64,000 nt of DNA from CALKYB01 sp964510575 (GCA_964510575.1 CAZECN010000011.1:1-64000); one strand, 5' to 3'; positions 7,682 to 17,282 are shown, counted from the first letter of the stretch. Made by a program: numbers and translations. The notes: generated from the letters alone by a model not told the origin.

Positions 7682-10180
7682 ATGAAGATTTCAAGACAAT
7701 GGCTGGAAGATTTTGTTGACCTCTCTGATTTCAGTGATGAGAAGCTCGAGGAATTGATTACCACTCGTGTGGCTGAGGTTGAGGGGGTTGAGCTTTCGGG
7801 TGAGACTTTGGAGCATGCTGTGGTAGCGAAAGCTCTTAAGGTAGAAAAGCATCCAGAAAGTAAAAAACTAAGTTTAGTTACGGTTGATAATGGAACTGAC
7901 CAACGGCAGGTAGTTTGCGGAGCTTCAAATGTTAGGGAAGGTTTAGTTACGGCCTTTGTTGCCCCTGGAGGAATCGTCTCTGATGGTAAAGGCGGAAAGT
8001 TCGAAATTTCAGTAAGGAAAGTTGCTGGTATTGAAAGCCCAGGAATTCTGGTTTCTGCATCTGAGCTAGATATCTCACCAGAAGGTGAGGGGATAATTGA
8101 ACTGTCTGAAGACTTAAAACCTGGCACTAGTCTAAAGGAAATTTTTGGCAAGCCTGACACTGTCTTTGAAATAGATAATAAGTCTCTAACTCATCGCCCT
8201 GACCTTTGGGGCCATTATGGTTTCGCTAGAGAGCTTTCAGCTATTACCGGTTCCAAACTGAAACTTGTTTTAGATGACTACTCTGATGCCACTGACGCCG
8301 GTAGTAAGAGAATAGAAGAGCTTAAAAAAGCTAAAGGTGCTGAGTGGACTGTTCGAATTGAAGATGAAGTTGGTTGTGCTCGTTTCAGTACTGCTGGCCT
8401 GTCCGGGGTAAAAGTTGAGGCTAGTCCGGAAAGAATAGTTCGCAGGCTTCATGCCGTAGGTGCTGGTGTAAGAAACCTGATCGTAGACCTTTCCAATTAC
8501 GTAATGCTGGAAACTGGTCAGCCTAACCATACCTACGATGCCTCTAAATTAAACGGTAAAGAGATTGTTGTTCGACATGCTGCTGCGAAAGAAAAGTTTG
8601 AAGCTTTGGATGACAATACTTACAACCTTACTAAAGAGGATATTGTAATCGCTGACCAAAGCAGCGTTGTGGCTTTGGGTGGTATCATTGGTGGTGGACC
8701 CTCTGCGGTAGGTGAAGAGACAACAGACTTGTTGATTGAAAGTGCTAACTTTGATCCAGTTCAAATTAGAAAAACAGGGAAGAGACTGGCTCTTAGAACG
8801 GATGCGTCAAACCGTTTTGAGAAAGGAAGAACCCCTTGGGCGGTGCCACTAGCCACTCTTCGGTATATTGAGCTGCTTAAAGAGCTTCAGCCTGAAATTA
8901 GTGTAAGCAGTGGTTGGAGCGAGAGTTTTACTGACGTGCCCGAGAAAGTAGAGGTCTCAGTTCGTGATGGCTACGTGTCAGAGCGTCTTGGTTCTGAAAT
9001 GGCCCAAGCGGGGGTGGATAATATTTTAAGCTCCTTAGGTTTTGAGAAGGAAGTGGTAAAGAAGAATGAGGGTAGTCTCTTAAAGTATTCTGTTCCATGG
9101 TACCGGCCAGCCAGAGATATTTCTATTCCAATGGATTTAGTTGAGGAGGTTGGCAGAATTTCTGGGTATGAAAATATACCTGAGAAAGCACCGGAAATTG
9201 CTTCATCTGCGAGCAGTAGGTCTGATATTAAACAACTTGAATATCAACTAGCTGACTTGCTTAGAGGGATTGGCTTTTCTCAGTATGAGTCTGAGAGTTT
9301 TGTTTCTGCCAGCGTAGAAGCTGAGCTTGGCTACCCAGAGGGTAGCGATGTTCGGGTCAAAAACGCGGTTGATGTTAATCAAGACAAAATGCGGGAGAGC
9401 TTGGCTGCTGGCATGATTGAGGCCGTTAAGTTTAACAAACGCTTTGGCTCTTCTGGGCTGTTGTTTGAACTGGGTCGAGTTTACAAAAAGGCCAATGCTA
9501 AGAAAGCTAGTAGTGTTCCCGAGTCCCGAGTCAATTACAAGAATGCACCGGCTGAAGAGAGTCGTAGGCTGGGCATTATAATATTTGATGATAGCAAGGA
9601 GTCAGCTGATGGACGCCTATTTTACCAGGCTGCCGAGCTTGTAAAAAAGATAGCCTCTTTAGTTAGTCCCAAGCAGGTTACATTGGTTAAGGCCGAGCAA
9701 AGAGAGACTTTCCCTTGTTTCAGAGAGTGGATGCACCCTTTCCGTGCGGCAACTTTCTCAGTTGAAGCAAATCAAGTGGGTGAGGTAGCAGAGGTCTCAC
9801 CTGAGCTAGTTGGTGGAAGTAGAGCTTGTTTGATTGAGATCGACACAGAGCTTTTACTGGACCAAAAAGTGGACAGGGAGTTTTCTGAAATTCCTAAGTT
9901 CCCTGAGTCTTTTTTCGAAGTCAGTATTGTTGCTTCTGAAAAGGAAGAGTTTTCAGCAATAGAAGATGTTTTAAGGCAAGCTGCACCTTCGGAACTGTTA
10001 AAAGGACTGGAGCTAGTATCCGTTTATCAAGGAAAATCGATAGCTGCTGATAAGAAGAGTGTTTCAGTGAAACTAATGTTCGGAGCTAGTGATCGAACGC
10101 TCTCCAGTGAAGAGCTTGAAAAGCTTCAGCAGTCTGTAATTAAAGGGATCGAGAAAAGTAGCTACGAACTCAGGAGTTAG
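7682..10180 (+). CDS. pheT: Phenylalanyl-tRNA synthetase beta subunit
   Basis: 832 residues, the usual length for PheT. The order is standard: an N-terminal EMAP/tRNA-binding-type domain (VVCGASNVREGLVTAFVAPG at about 80-100), B3/B4 editing domain with RPDLWGHYGFARELSAI and ALGGIIGG, the B5 domain, the catalytic-like domain (RPARDISIPMDLVEEVGRI), and a C-terminal FDX-ACB anticodon-binding domain ending in KGIEKSSYELRS. Preceded by GGGAGAG. It pairs with PheS. rimI starts 7 bases after the stop. Confidence 0.96.
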   Translation: MKISRQWLEDFVDLSDFSDEKLEELITTRVAEVEGVELSGETLEHAVVAKALKVEKHPESKKLSLVTVDNGTDQRQVVCGASNVREGLVTAFVAPGGIVSDGKGGKFEISVRKVAGIESPGILVSASELDISPEGEGIIELSEDLKPGTSLKEIFGKPDTVFEIDNKSLTHRPDLWGHYGFARELSAITGSKLKLVLDDYSDATDAGSKRIEELKKAKGAEWTVRIEDEVGCARFSTAGLSGVKVEASPERIVRRLHAVGAGVRNLIVDLSNYVMLETGQPNHTYDASKLNGKEIVVRHAAAKEKFEALDDNTYNLTKEDIVIADQSSVVALGGIIGGGPSAVGEETTDLLIESANFDPVQIRKTGKRLALRTDASNRFEKGRTPWAVPLATLRYIELLKELQPEISVSSGWSESFTDVPEKVEVSVRDGYVSERLGSEMAQAGVDNILSSLGFEKEVVKKNEGSLLKYSVPWYRPARDISIPMDLVEEVGRISGYENIPEKAPEIASSASSRSDIKQLEYQLADLLRGIGFSQYESESFVSASVEAELGYPEGSDVRVKNAVDVNQDKMRESLAAGMIEAVKFNKRFGSSGLLFELGRVYKKANAKKASSVPESRVNYKNAPAEESRRLGIIIFDDSKESADGRLFYQAAELVKKIASLVSPKQVTLVKAEQRETFPCFREWMHPFRAATFSVEANQVGEVAEVSPELVGGSRACLIEIDTELLLDQKVDREFSEIPKFPESFFEVSIVASEKEEFSAIEDVLRQAAPSELLKGLELVSVYQGKSIAADKKSVSVKLMFGASDRTLSSEELEKLQQSVIKGIEKSSYELRS

Positions 10181-10187
10181 GGCTATA

Positions 10188-10772
10188 GTGAAAGCGAGAA
10201 ACTTGAAAACTGATTTTTCAAATGGCTACTCATTGGTAGTTGCTGATGGAATTTCGGCTGGTATTTATGAATTTGAGCAACTTTCTGCTGAAAGAATTGA
10301 TGAGTCTTTAGAGCTCGAACAGCAGTCTTTTTCAAACCCTTGGAGTCGTCAGCTCTTGCTTCGCGAGCTGGGTAAAAATAGTCCCTTGAACATAGGAATT
10401 AGTAAAAGGGGACGTCTGGTAGGCCAGTCTTTTTGCATGCTTTTGGTCGATGAGCTTCATGTTTTGAACCTGAGTGTCTCCAGAGAGCATAGAGAGCAGG
10501 GTTTAGCTCGAGAGCTGCTAAGGCGAATTCTGGATAAAGGTATAGAAATGGGAGCTCGTTCAGCCATTCTCGAAGTTAGAGATTCCAATCAGGTAGCTCA
10601 AAGTTTGTATAAAAGTTTTGGTTTTCAGTTTGTCGCCAAAAGAAGCTCTTACTACCGTGATAATGGCGAGGATGCGCTGGTATTAACTAGGGAGCTTAAT
10701 GCCAATAATAATAGTGATTTAACCCCTTCTAAAGGGGGCCAGCAGTCCCGAGCTGAAAACGCCCTGAGTTGA
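10188..10772 (+). CDS. rimI: GNAT N-acetyltransferase, RimI-type
   Basis: A GNAT fold with the acetyl-CoA loop REHREQGLARELLRRIL (about residues 101-117) and the late LEVRDSNQVAQSLYKSFGF segment that marks RimI, which acetylates the N-terminus of ribosomal protein S18. It starts with GTG 7 bases after pheT. It is longer than E. coli RimI, with about 25 extra residues before the ERIDESLELEQQSF region and a hydrophilic tail after LTREL. In many bacteria rimI lies near tsaB/tsaD; here it sits in the pheST operon. Substrate assignment is by family. Confidence 0.8.
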   Translation: MKARNLKTDFSNGYSLVVADGISAGIYEFEQLSAERIDESLELEQQSFSNPWSRQLLLRELGKNSPLNIGISKRGRLVGQSFCMLLVDELHVLNLSVSREHREQGLARELLRRILDKGIEMGARSAILEVRDSNQVAQSLYKSFGFQFVAKRSSYYRDNGEDALVLTRELNANNNSDLTPSKGGQQSRAENALS

Positions 10773-10797
10773 TCTTTTTCCACTCTTAGGGTATAAT
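10769..10797 (+). promoter_or_regulatory. Sigma-70-type promoter of carD
   Basis: TTGATC and TATAAT are separated by exactly 17 bases (TTTTTCCACTCTTAGGG). The -35 box overlaps the end of rimI. Transcription would start near 10804, leaving a leader of about 135 bases to the carD ATG. The leader contains small hairpins (CTCTC/GAGAG and GGGGATATGTCCCC). Confidence 0.7.
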
Positions 10798-10939
10798 CCG
10801 GCGCTCTCTAATCTGCCTTTTTTTGGAGAGACAGGGGGGTTAAGCGGGTTGTCAACTATCGGGGATATGTCCCCAGCCTGGCTCACCAGCTGTATCCTGA
10901 ACCCCAAATCGTGTTTACACAGATAACCGAAAGGAACAC

Positions 10940-11440
10940 ATGGCCAAGGCAAAAAAAGACGAATACACCAAAGGTGATAAAGTAGTTTACCCTCCTCATG
11001 GCGTGGCCATAATTGAAAAGACGGAAGTTAAGAATGTAGCTGGAACCGACCAGAAATTTTACCACCTGACAGTGCTTGAAACTGGAATGAAGGCAATGGT
11101 GCCTTTGAGTAGAGTTGACACTGTTGGCCTAAGAAAAGTTGTAGACTCTAAAACAGTTGATGAGGTTTACGATATCCTTAGAGACCGTAATGTAACCGTC
11201 GATACCCAAACATGGAATCGTCGTCATAGAGAGTATACTCAGAAAATCAAAACTGGCTCAGTTCATGAAATTGCGAAAGTAATTCGTGATCTCTCGGTTC
11301 TTAAAGGAGACAAGGAGCTCTCTTTCGGTGAGAGAAAGATGCTTGAGTCTGCTCAAGGGCTTTTGGTTAAGGAAATTTCCATTGCCAAAAGTAGACCTGA
11401 GGACGCAGTGCTTAGTGAGTTAAACGAACTTTTCGTTTAA
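10940..11440 (+). CDS. carD: CarD-family RNA polymerase-binding regulator
   Basis: The N-terminal CarD/CdnL/TRCF RNAP-interacting domain is clear: FTKGDKVVYP-like YTKGDKVVYPPHGVAIIEK, then YHLTVLETGMKAMVPLSRVD. The C-terminal helical region carries VIRDLSVLKGDKELSFGERK. It binds RNA polymerase beta and stabilises the open complex at rRNA and other promoters. At 166 residues it is the size of CdnL proteins, not the longer Myxococcus CarD with an AT-hook tail. It has a strong own promoter at 10769 and ribosome binding site AAAGGAA. ispD follows by 20 bases; CarD-IspD neighbourhood is common in deltaproteobacteria-like and other lineages. Confidence 0.93.
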   Translation: MAKAKKDEYTKGDKVVYPPHGVAIIEKTEVKNVAGTDQKFYHLTVLETGMKAMVPLSRVDTVGLRKVVDSKTVDEVYDILRDRNVTVDTQTWNRRHREYTQKIKTGSVHEIAKVIRDLSVLKGDKELSFGERKMLESAQGLLVKEISIAKSRPEDAVLSELNELFV

Positions 11441-11460
11441 CTCCTAACCTTCCCCCGAAA

Positions 11461-12177
11461 ATGCCACAAGTGGTCTACGCCATAGTTCCCGCAGCTGGAC
11501 TTAGTATGAGGCTGTACGGCGGCAAGGCTTCCAAGTTGGATTATAAGCTTCCAAATGGCGCTACCGTTCTGGAGCAGTGCCTGAGCTCACTTGTGGAATC
11601 AGGGGTGTGCCAAGGGATAGTTGTTGCTTGTCGCGAGCAGGACATACCGGAAAGAGAAAAAAGCCTAAAAAAAATTGTTCCTGAATCGATGGAGTTGGTT
11701 TTGGTGCCAGGGGGTGAAGACCGGCAAAGCTCTGTGCAAAACGCTTTACTAGAAGTTAAGGATCGAGCTGACTTTATTATGGTTCATGATGCGGCCAGGC
11801 CTAGTTGTACAAAGGAACTTATTCAGGCTGTGTTAAAGCAGGGAGTCGAGTCAGGTGCCGCGATACTAGCTGAGAAAAGCTCGGCTACAGTTAAGTATTC
11901 AAACCTCAAAGAAGGCGATAATCCGATAGTTGAAAAAACTATTGATAGGGAGAGAGTTTGGCTTGCGCAGACACCTCAAGTCTTTTCCACTGAGCTGCTT
12001 ATAAAAGCATACAGCAAGGCTGAGAGCGATGGATTCAAGGCTACAGATGAAAGTTCTTTAGTTGAAAACTATGGGGAAGCTGTGAGCCTGGTTCCGGGAT
12101 CATCTACGAATCTGAAAATTACAACGAAGGATGATTTGCAGCTCGTAGATCAGATGTTTAGCACTAGGCCATCGTAG
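11461..12177 (+). CDS. ispD: 2-C-methyl-D-erythritol 4-phosphate cytidylyltransferase
   Basis: Third step of the MEP isoprenoid pathway, joining CTP and MEP. Signatures: IVPAAGLSMRL (nucleotide loop), VHDAARP (about residue 108), LAQTPQVFSTELL and LKITTKDDL near the C-terminus. The loop reads AAGLSMRLYGGKASKLDYKL, longer and less canonical than the usual AAGxGxRMG...PKQ, but the Lys residues are present. 238 residues is a normal length. No ispF fusion. The last 28 bases overlap the convergent gene at 12150-12971. Confidence 0.88.
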   Translation: MPQVVYAIVPAAGLSMRLYGGKASKLDYKLPNGATVLEQCLSSLVESGVCQGIVVACREQDIPEREKSLKKIVPESMELVLVPGGEDRQSSVQNALLEVKDRADFIMVHDAARPSCTKELIQAVLKQGVESGAAILAEKSSATVKYSNLKEGDNPIVEKTIDRERVWLAQTPQVFSTELLIKAYSKAESDGFKATDESSLVENYGEAVSLVPGSSTNLKITTKDDLQLVDQMFSTRPS

Positions 12178-12971
12178 GCTAACTCGACGTTAGAATAGCC
12201 CATTTTTCTGATTCTTTGATTAGCTTCTTCATGCTCCAGTTCGTGAGAGATGTGAGTGAGCCAAGCATGTTTTGGTTCCAATTTTTTAATTTGGGAAAGA
12301 GCATTATCCACGGTCATGTGGGTTGGGTGAGGCCTGTCTCTTAAGCCATCAATAATTAGTTGTTCTAAGCCTCTTAGTTTTTCAAGCGATTCTTCTGGAA
12401 TCCTTGAGCAGTCGGTCAAGTAGGCAAAGTCTCCGATACGAAAACCTAGAATAGGGTTATCGCCATGAAAAATTGGAATAGGAAGAACATCTACTCCAAA
12501 AAGATTAAAACTTTTTAGGGCTTCAATTTTTATTAGGTCTAGCTTGGCAGTTGCTCCGCCCTGATATCTAGGGTTGTCTTTAAACACATAGCTAAACTTT
12601 TCTTCTAGCTCACTGAAGTCAGGCTCAGCGGCGTAAACTGGTATTCTAGACTTATTGATAAAGTTAAAAACCCTTAAGTCATCGATTCCGTGACAGTGGT
12701 CCGCGTGGGAGTGGGTGTAGAGCACCGAACGAACGTCCCTGATTCCAAAAGCCAAGGCCTGGCTTCTAAGGTCAGGTGCAGTATCAATCAGAATGCTGCC
12801 AACGGATTCTGTAGAGTCGCTGGCCTTGGGCAAGTCGGTATTTTGTAGCTCAATGTGAATCGAGCAGCGAAATCTCTGATTTCGAGGGTTATCTGACTGG
12901 CAAACAGGGCAATCACAGCCTGGAACAGGAACTCCTGTTGAGGTACCAGTGCCTAGAACAGTTATTTTCAT
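12150..12971 (-). CDS. Metallo-beta-lactamase-fold hydrolase, PhnP-like phosphodiesterase
   Basis: N-terminal LGTGTSTGVPVPGCDCPVC with CxC..C, typical of PhnP/YycJ-related cyclic phosphodiesterases. Metal motif THSHADHCHGIDDLR at about 85-98, then PIFHGD, LTDCS and a late LTHISHE with the C-terminal metal ligand. The enzyme likely hydrolyses a cyclic nucleotide or phosphodiester in the cytoplasm; no phn operon is nearby, so the substrate is open. Encoded alone, convergent with ispD and overlapping its 3' end by 28 bases. Confidence 0.82.
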   Translation of the reverse strand: MKITVLGTGTSTGVPVPGCDCPVCQSDNPRNQRFRCSIHIELQNTDLPKASDSTESVGSILIDTAPDLRSQALAFGIRDVRSVLYTHSHADHCHGIDDLRVFNFINKSRIPVYAAEPDFSELEEKFSYVFKDNPRYQGGATAKLDLIKIEALKSFNLFGVDVLPIPIFHGDNPILGFRIGDFAYLTDCSRIPEESLEKLRGLEQLIIDGLRDRPHPTHMTVDNALSQIKKLEPKHAWLTHISHELEHEEANQRIRKMGYSNVELAYDGLVLNI

Positions 12972-13205
12972 ACAGAGTTAATGTGTAAATTATGTTTATC
13001 TCTCCTTACCTATAGTAATTAATGCACCTTTTATAAATCCCTCACCCTGCTTGTTAGCTCTATTGATTGTAATGCAGAGAGCTTGTGGTTATTGTTCGGC
13101 AGTAAAATATTCGGCTGGTGTTCGGCTAGAAGAGTATTTGGCTGTGTATGGTGCCGTGGTTATAGAAGCCCGCCCTAAAAATTCATTATATCGGAGAGAA
13201 CCCAG

Positions 13206-13748
13206 ATGTCAGAATCTGAAGAGGAAAATCAAGGTGTTAAAATTGTCGACAGAAGACGCTTTAATACTGAAGGGGAGGCCAAGGCATCCGAGGACTCAGG
13301 GGCCCAAGAAAAGAAAGTAAAGCCAAAAGCTGAAGCCAAGGCTGCTCAGACGAACCAGTCTGGAAAATCTTCAATTTTAAATAGCGCCGGTGAACCGGTT
13401 GAGGCTGCAGCTGGAGCATCAGCTATGGCTGGAAACAGTGAATCTAGTGACGAGCATGTTCGTCTGACTGAGCAGGATGCCAATATGGCACCGCTTGATT
13501 TTTCAACTTTTATAATGGGTTTGGCTCATCAGGCGTTAATCCTCCTTGGTCAGGTTGAGGATCCTTATAGTGGGCAGAAGACACTAAATATGGAAGGTGC
13601 TCGTCAGACCATTGATACTATTGCTATTCTCGAAGAGAAGACTAAGGGCAACCTGACAGGTAACGAAGAAAAACTGATTACGGAAGCTCTTGCTGGTTTG
13701 AGAATGGCTTATGTAGAAGTAACCGGAGCTCCAGCAGCTGCCGAGTAA
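13206..13748 (+). CDS. DUF1844 family protein
   Basis: The C-terminal half (about 95-175) matches DUF1844: LDFSTFIMGLAHQALILLGQ and LNMEGARQTIDTIAILEEKTKGNL. The first 90 residues are a low-complexity hydrophilic extension rich in Ala, Lys, Glu and Ser. Function is unknown; the family is widespread in delta-type bacteria, Acidobacteria and Planctomycetes. The ATG follows GGAGAGAACCCAG. The htrA gene begins about 30 bases downstream, so it probably heads the htrA-tsaD-rsmA transcript. Confidence 0.85.
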   Translation: MSESEEENQGVKIVDRRRFNTEGEAKASEDSGAQEKKVKPKAEAKAAQTNQSGKSSILNSAGEPVEAAAGASAMAGNSESSDEHVRLTEQDANMAPLDFSTFIMGLAHQALILLGQVEDPYSGQKTLNMEGARQTIDTIAILEEKTKGNLTGNEEKLITEALAGLRMAYVEVTGAPAAAE

Positions 13749-13778
13749 AGGTTAGACTGTTTAATGGATTGGAGAATA

Positions 13779-15257
13779 ATGGCAGAGAAGATGGTTAATA
13801 AGTTAAGATTATTTAAGTTAATAGGTTTTTATTGTTTAGTGGCTCTTTCTGTCACTAGTATCGCTCAAGCTCGTGAAGAAAATAGCTCAGAAAAGCTATG
13901 GGTAGAGGGAGATGAAGCCAAAGCTCCAATCAGCTTGAAGTTACCAAGCTTTGCCCCGGTTATCGAAAAGCTAGGAGCCTCTGTTGTAAACATTTCAATT
14001 TCAGGAACTGAAACAGGACTTACTGCTGAGCAGGAGCTTTTGAATCAACTTTTTCAAGGGCAGGGTCAGGGTCAAAAACAGAACAAGCGACCGTTTAGAA
14101 GTTTAGGTAGTGGTTTTGTTATTTCTGAATCCGGGCTGATTGTCACTAATAACCACGTTGTCGAGAAGGCAGAAAAGATAATGGTCACTTTCAAGGATGA
14201 CCGTAAAAACTATTCAGCCAAAGTTATAGGCCGTGATGCTAAAACCGACCTGGCTTTAATTAAGGTCGATGTAAAAAAGAAACTAAAACCAGTCGTCTTT
14301 GGTAAAAGTCATGAGCTTCGACCTGGTGATTGGGTTATTGCCATTGGTAATCCCTTTAGACTTGGTCACACAGCTACTGTTGGAGTGGTTAGTGCTCTAG
14401 GTAGAAAGATGCCTGGTGGCGGCCCTTATGATGACTTCATTCAAACTGATGCATCGATTAATCCAGGAAACTCAGGAGGCCCTCTTTTTAACTCTAGAGG
14501 AGAGGTGGTAGGGGTCAATACTGCTATTTATAGCCCTGGAAGGGTAGCGGGAGGTGGCTTTAATATTGGAATTGGTTTTGCCACTCCAATAAGCCTAGTT
14601 AAGGATATTGTTAGTCAACTTCATTCAAACGGTAAGGTTACTAGGGGTTGGTTAGGTGTTCTAATTCAGGGCATTACTCCTGACTTAGCTGATGCTCTCG
14701 GACTAGAAGCTTCTGAAGGGGCCTTGGTAGCAGAGGTTATGGAAGATAGCCCAGCTGCGGCTGCGGGAATTAAACGACGAGATGTTATAGTTTCCTTTGA
14801 TGGTAAACCAGTCGTTGAGAACGATGAACTTCCGCTAATGGTTGCCCAAACAAAAGTTGGTAACGTTGTTTCTGTCGACGTGATTAGAAATGGAAAGAAG
14901 AAATCTTTAGATGTCACCATTGAAAGGCTTAACGACGATAAAAATGTGGTTAAAAAAGAGGAGCCAGTAAAGAATACGACTGGTGCGATCGTTCAGGATT
15001 TAACCCCTGATATTGCCAAGAGCTTGGGGATCACTGGATCCTCTGGTGTTGTTGTGTCAGCAGTGCAAACCGGAAGTGCTGCCGAAAGGGCAGGGCTTAG
15101 TAGGGGAGACGTAGTGCTTGAAGTTGGCGGTAAGGAAATTAAAACGGCCGATGAGTTCTATCAAGCTACCAAGAGCTTTAAGAAAGGCCAGCTGTTGCTC
15201 TTCCTTGTCCATCGAAATGGTGGCACCGTGTTTATGACACTGAAGGATGAGGAGTAA
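13779..15257 (+). CDS. HtrA/DegP-type periplasmic serine protease with two PDZ domains
   Basis: A trypsin-like S1C protease: catalytic His in VTNNHVV (about residue 125), Asp in GRDAKTDLALIKV (about 158), Ser in NPGNSGGPLFN (about 231). Two PDZ domains follow (about 290-385 and 400-490). A signal peptide (LFKLIGFYCLVALSVTSIAQA) sends it to the periplasm. I chose the second ATG (13779) because GGAG lies five bases upstream; an upstream ATG at 13764 adds five residues. The protein degrades or refolds damaged envelope proteins. DegP and DegQ types cannot be separated by eye, so no symbol is given. The Q-rich loop GQGQGQKQN sits where DegP-type proteases have the LA loop. Confidence 0.93.
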   Translation: MAEKMVNKLRLFKLIGFYCLVALSVTSIAQAREENSSEKLWVEGDEAKAPISLKLPSFAPVIEKLGASVVNISISGTETGLTAEQELLNQLFQGQGQGQKQNKRPFRSLGSGFVISESGLIVTNNHVVEKAEKIMVTFKDDRKNYSAKVIGRDAKTDLALIKVDVKKKLKPVVFGKSHELRPGDWVIAIGNPFRLGHTATVGVVSALGRKMPGGGPYDDFIQTDASINPGNSGGPLFNSRGEVVGVNTAIYSPGRVAGGGFNIGIGFATPISLVKDIVSQLHSNGKVTRGWLGVLIQGITPDLADALGLEASEGALVAEVMEDSPAAAAGIKRRDVIVSFDGKPVVENDELPLMVAQTKVGNVVSVDVIRNGKKKSLDVTIERLNDDKNVVKKEEPVKNTTGAIVQDLTPDIAKSLGITGSSGVVVSAVQTGSAAERAGLSRGDVVLEVGGKEIKTADEFYQATKSFKKGQLLLFLVHRNGGTVFMTLKDEE

Positions 15258-15283
15258 GCCCTCTTTCGGCTGCTAGCTAGCTC

Positions 15284-16354
15284 ATGATTCTGGCTGTCGA
15301 AAGCAGTTGTGACGAAACGGCGGTGGCGGTTTTAGACCCCTCCGCTGTTAATCTTTCTGATTCACTCAAGTCCAATATTATTTCCTCTCAGGTTGAAGCA
15401 CATGCTCCTTACGGAGGGGTAGTTCCTGAGCTTGCAGCTAGAAAACATATTACCAATCTGCCAGTGGTCGTTAATGAGTCTTTGAAGCAGGCCGGTGTCA
15501 GTTTTGAAGATTTGACGGCGGTAGCAGTCACTCGGGGGCCAGGGCTAAAAGTTTGTCTACTTGTTGGAATTACTTGGGCTAGAACTCTGGCTTTCGGGCT
15601 CGGTGTTCCTTTAATCGCTGTAAATCATCTTGAAGGTCATTTATTGGCTCACGAATTGGAGCCTGAAGGTTCCGAGGCAGTCTTTCCGAGATTAATTCTC
15701 TTAGTCTCAGGTGGGCATACTATGCTGATTCTTTCTCCAAGCCGAGGGGTTTATCAAACTGTTGCCGAAACTCAGGATGATGCAGCGGGGGAGGCGTTTG
15801 ATAAATCAGCTATGTTGTTGGGATTAGGATATCCAGGTGGCCCTGCGCTTTCAAAACTCGCAGCTGAAGGGGACACTAGTCGGTTCAGCTTTCCCATTGG
15901 TATGCCAAACAATGATCAGAAATTTAGCTTCAGTGGAATGAAAACAGCAGTGTGGCGAGAGATTGAGAATCAAGACCTGTCTTCTGAACAGATCGTTAAA
16001 GATTTAGCTGCCGGTGTGGAGCTAGCGATTGTTGATGCTTTGGAGCTAAAGACTAGAGCTGCGCTAAAAAAATATTCTCCAAAGAGTTTGATATTAGCTG
16101 GAGGTGTTGCCGCTAACGGAAGGCTTAGGCAACGTTTTAAATGTCTAGGTGATGAGTTTGATTCTAGATTTTATGTGGCAAGACCAGCTTTTTGCACTGA
16201 TAATGCGGCGATGATTGCTGTAGCTGCTAATTACCACTATCAAAAACATAAGTCTGAAATGGAGTGCTGGAAAATAAATGCTGAACAAGCCGGTCCCGGG
16301 CTTGAACTAGACTTCAGCCCTTTAAATCGCTGGCCCCTAGCAGCAGAGGCCTAG
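15284..16354 (+). CDS. tsaD: tRNA N6-adenosine threonylcarbamoyltransferase
   Basis: Starts MILAVESSCDETAVAVLD, the Kae1/TsaD signature, with metal ligands in NHLEGHLLAH (about 112-121), SGGHT, and the late AGGVAANGRLR and CTDNAAMIA motifs. It transfers the threonylcarbamoyl group to A37 of ANN-decoding tRNAs, together with TsaB and TsaE, which are not in this window. 356 residues, normal length. It sits between htrA and rsmA with short spacers, likely one transcript. Confidence 0.96.
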   Translation: MILAVESSCDETAVAVLDPSAVNLSDSLKSNIISSQVEAHAPYGGVVPELAARKHITNLPVVVNESLKQAGVSFEDLTAVAVTRGPGLKVCLLVGITWARTLAFGLGVPLIAVNHLEGHLLAHELEPEGSEAVFPRLILLVSGGHTMLILSPSRGVYQTVAETQDDAAGEAFDKSAMLLGLGYPGGPALSKLAAEGDTSRFSFPIGMPNNDQKFSFSGMKTAVWREIENQDLSSEQIVKDLAAGVELAIVDALELKTRAALKKYSPKSLILAGGVAANGRLRQRFKCLGDEFDSRFYVARPAFCTDNAAMIAVAANYHYQKHKSEMECWKINAEQAGPGLELDFSPLNRWPLAAEA

Positions 16355-16362
16355 CTCAGACC

Positions 16363-17181
16363 ATGGACAAAGCAGAAGTTAAAAAAATACTTTCCCAGCT
16401 CGGGGTTCGCCCAAGTAAAGGCCGTGGGCAGAATTTTCTTTGTGACGCCTCCTCAATCGAAAAGATCGTTGATTTTGCAAAAGTCTCATCTCAAGAGAAA
16501 GTGCTTGAAATTGGTCCTGGGCTTGGAGTTATGACTGCTCAGCTACTTGAGCGAGCAAATGAATACTCTTTTGTTGAAGTAGAAGAGAAGTTTAGAAATT
16601 ACTTGCTAGAGAAATTTAGCTTAGCACCTGACAAAGCGATTGAGCGAGATATTCGTGAAGTGGAGCTTGAAGGGGAGAGCAGGCTAGTTGTTAGCAATGT
16701 ACCCTATTCTATATCTTCAGAGGTAATTCTCTGGTGTATTGAGAACCGCTCTCATATTTCAAGAGCATGTCTATTGTTACAGCGAGAGTTTGCCGAGCGC
16801 ATTGCCTCTGAACCAGGAGAAAGAAGTTGCGGGAGTCTCTCTGTGCTACGGGCTTTATACGGAAAGTGTAGGTTAGGAGCAGTTATTTCTGGTGAAAACT
16901 TTCTTCCTCCAGCAAAAGTAGAGTCGAGATTACTTGAAATTGAGTTTTATAGAGAACCCCTTTTTCCTGAAGTGAATCAGGAGAATTTTGAGCGTTTTGT
17001 GAGGGCTTCTTTTTCTCATCGTAGAAAAACCATAACTAATAGTTTAGCAGATAGTAAGGTTTTTGGTGATGATAAAGCAGCCTTAAAAGAAAAGTTTGAG
17101 AGTGTTGGGGTTGACCCTGGTGCTAGAGCTGAGAATCTTTCACTAGAGAGCTATGTTAAATTGGCAGCAGAATTCTCATGA
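16363..17181 (+). CDS. rsmA: 16S rRNA (A1518/A1519) dimethyltransferase
   Basis: KsgA/RsmA family: RPSKGRGQNFLCDASSIEKI at the N-terminus, SAM-binding EIGPGLGVMTAQLL (about 47-60), motif IV NVPYSISSEV (about 109-118) and the C-terminal FSHRRKTITNSL. It dimethylates two adenosines near the 3' end of 16S rRNA late in small-subunit assembly. NVPY replaces the common NLPY, a conservative change. Eight bases after tsaD; last gene of its transcript, followed by a palindrome at 17239. Confidence 0.95.
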   Translation: MDKAEVKKILSQLGVRPSKGRGQNFLCDASSIEKIVDFAKVSSQEKVLEIGPGLGVMTAQLLERANEYSFVEVEEKFRNYLLEKFSLAPDKAIERDIREVELEGESRLVVSNVPYSISSEVILWCIENRSHISRACLLLQREFAERIASEPGERSCGSLSVLRALYGKCRLGAVISGENFLPPAKVESRLLEIEFYREPLFPEVNQENFERFVRASFSHRRKTITNSLADSKVFGDDKAALKEKFESVGVDPGARAENLSLESYVKLAAEFS

Positions 17182-17238
17182 AATTTGTTGCGGGAATTGA
17201 GTAAAAGACCCCAGAAAAACGCTCTAATTAAAAAGCTG

Positions 17239-17263
17239 GAGGGGAAAAATTATAATTCCCCTC
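17239..17263. terminator. Palindrome between convergent rsmA and the 17283 gene
   Basis: GAGGGGAA and TTCCCCTC form a perfect 8-bp stem around AAATTATAA, in the 100-base space between two convergent genes. It may act on both strands. A long U tract is missing, so strength is uncertain. Confidence 0.55.
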
Positions 17264-17282
17264 ATCATAAACCATTATCGAT

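Noticed and set aside
13051..13320. 89-codon frame overlapping the DUF1844 start
   Set aside because: Out of frame with the clear DUF1844 gene and with random-looking composition.
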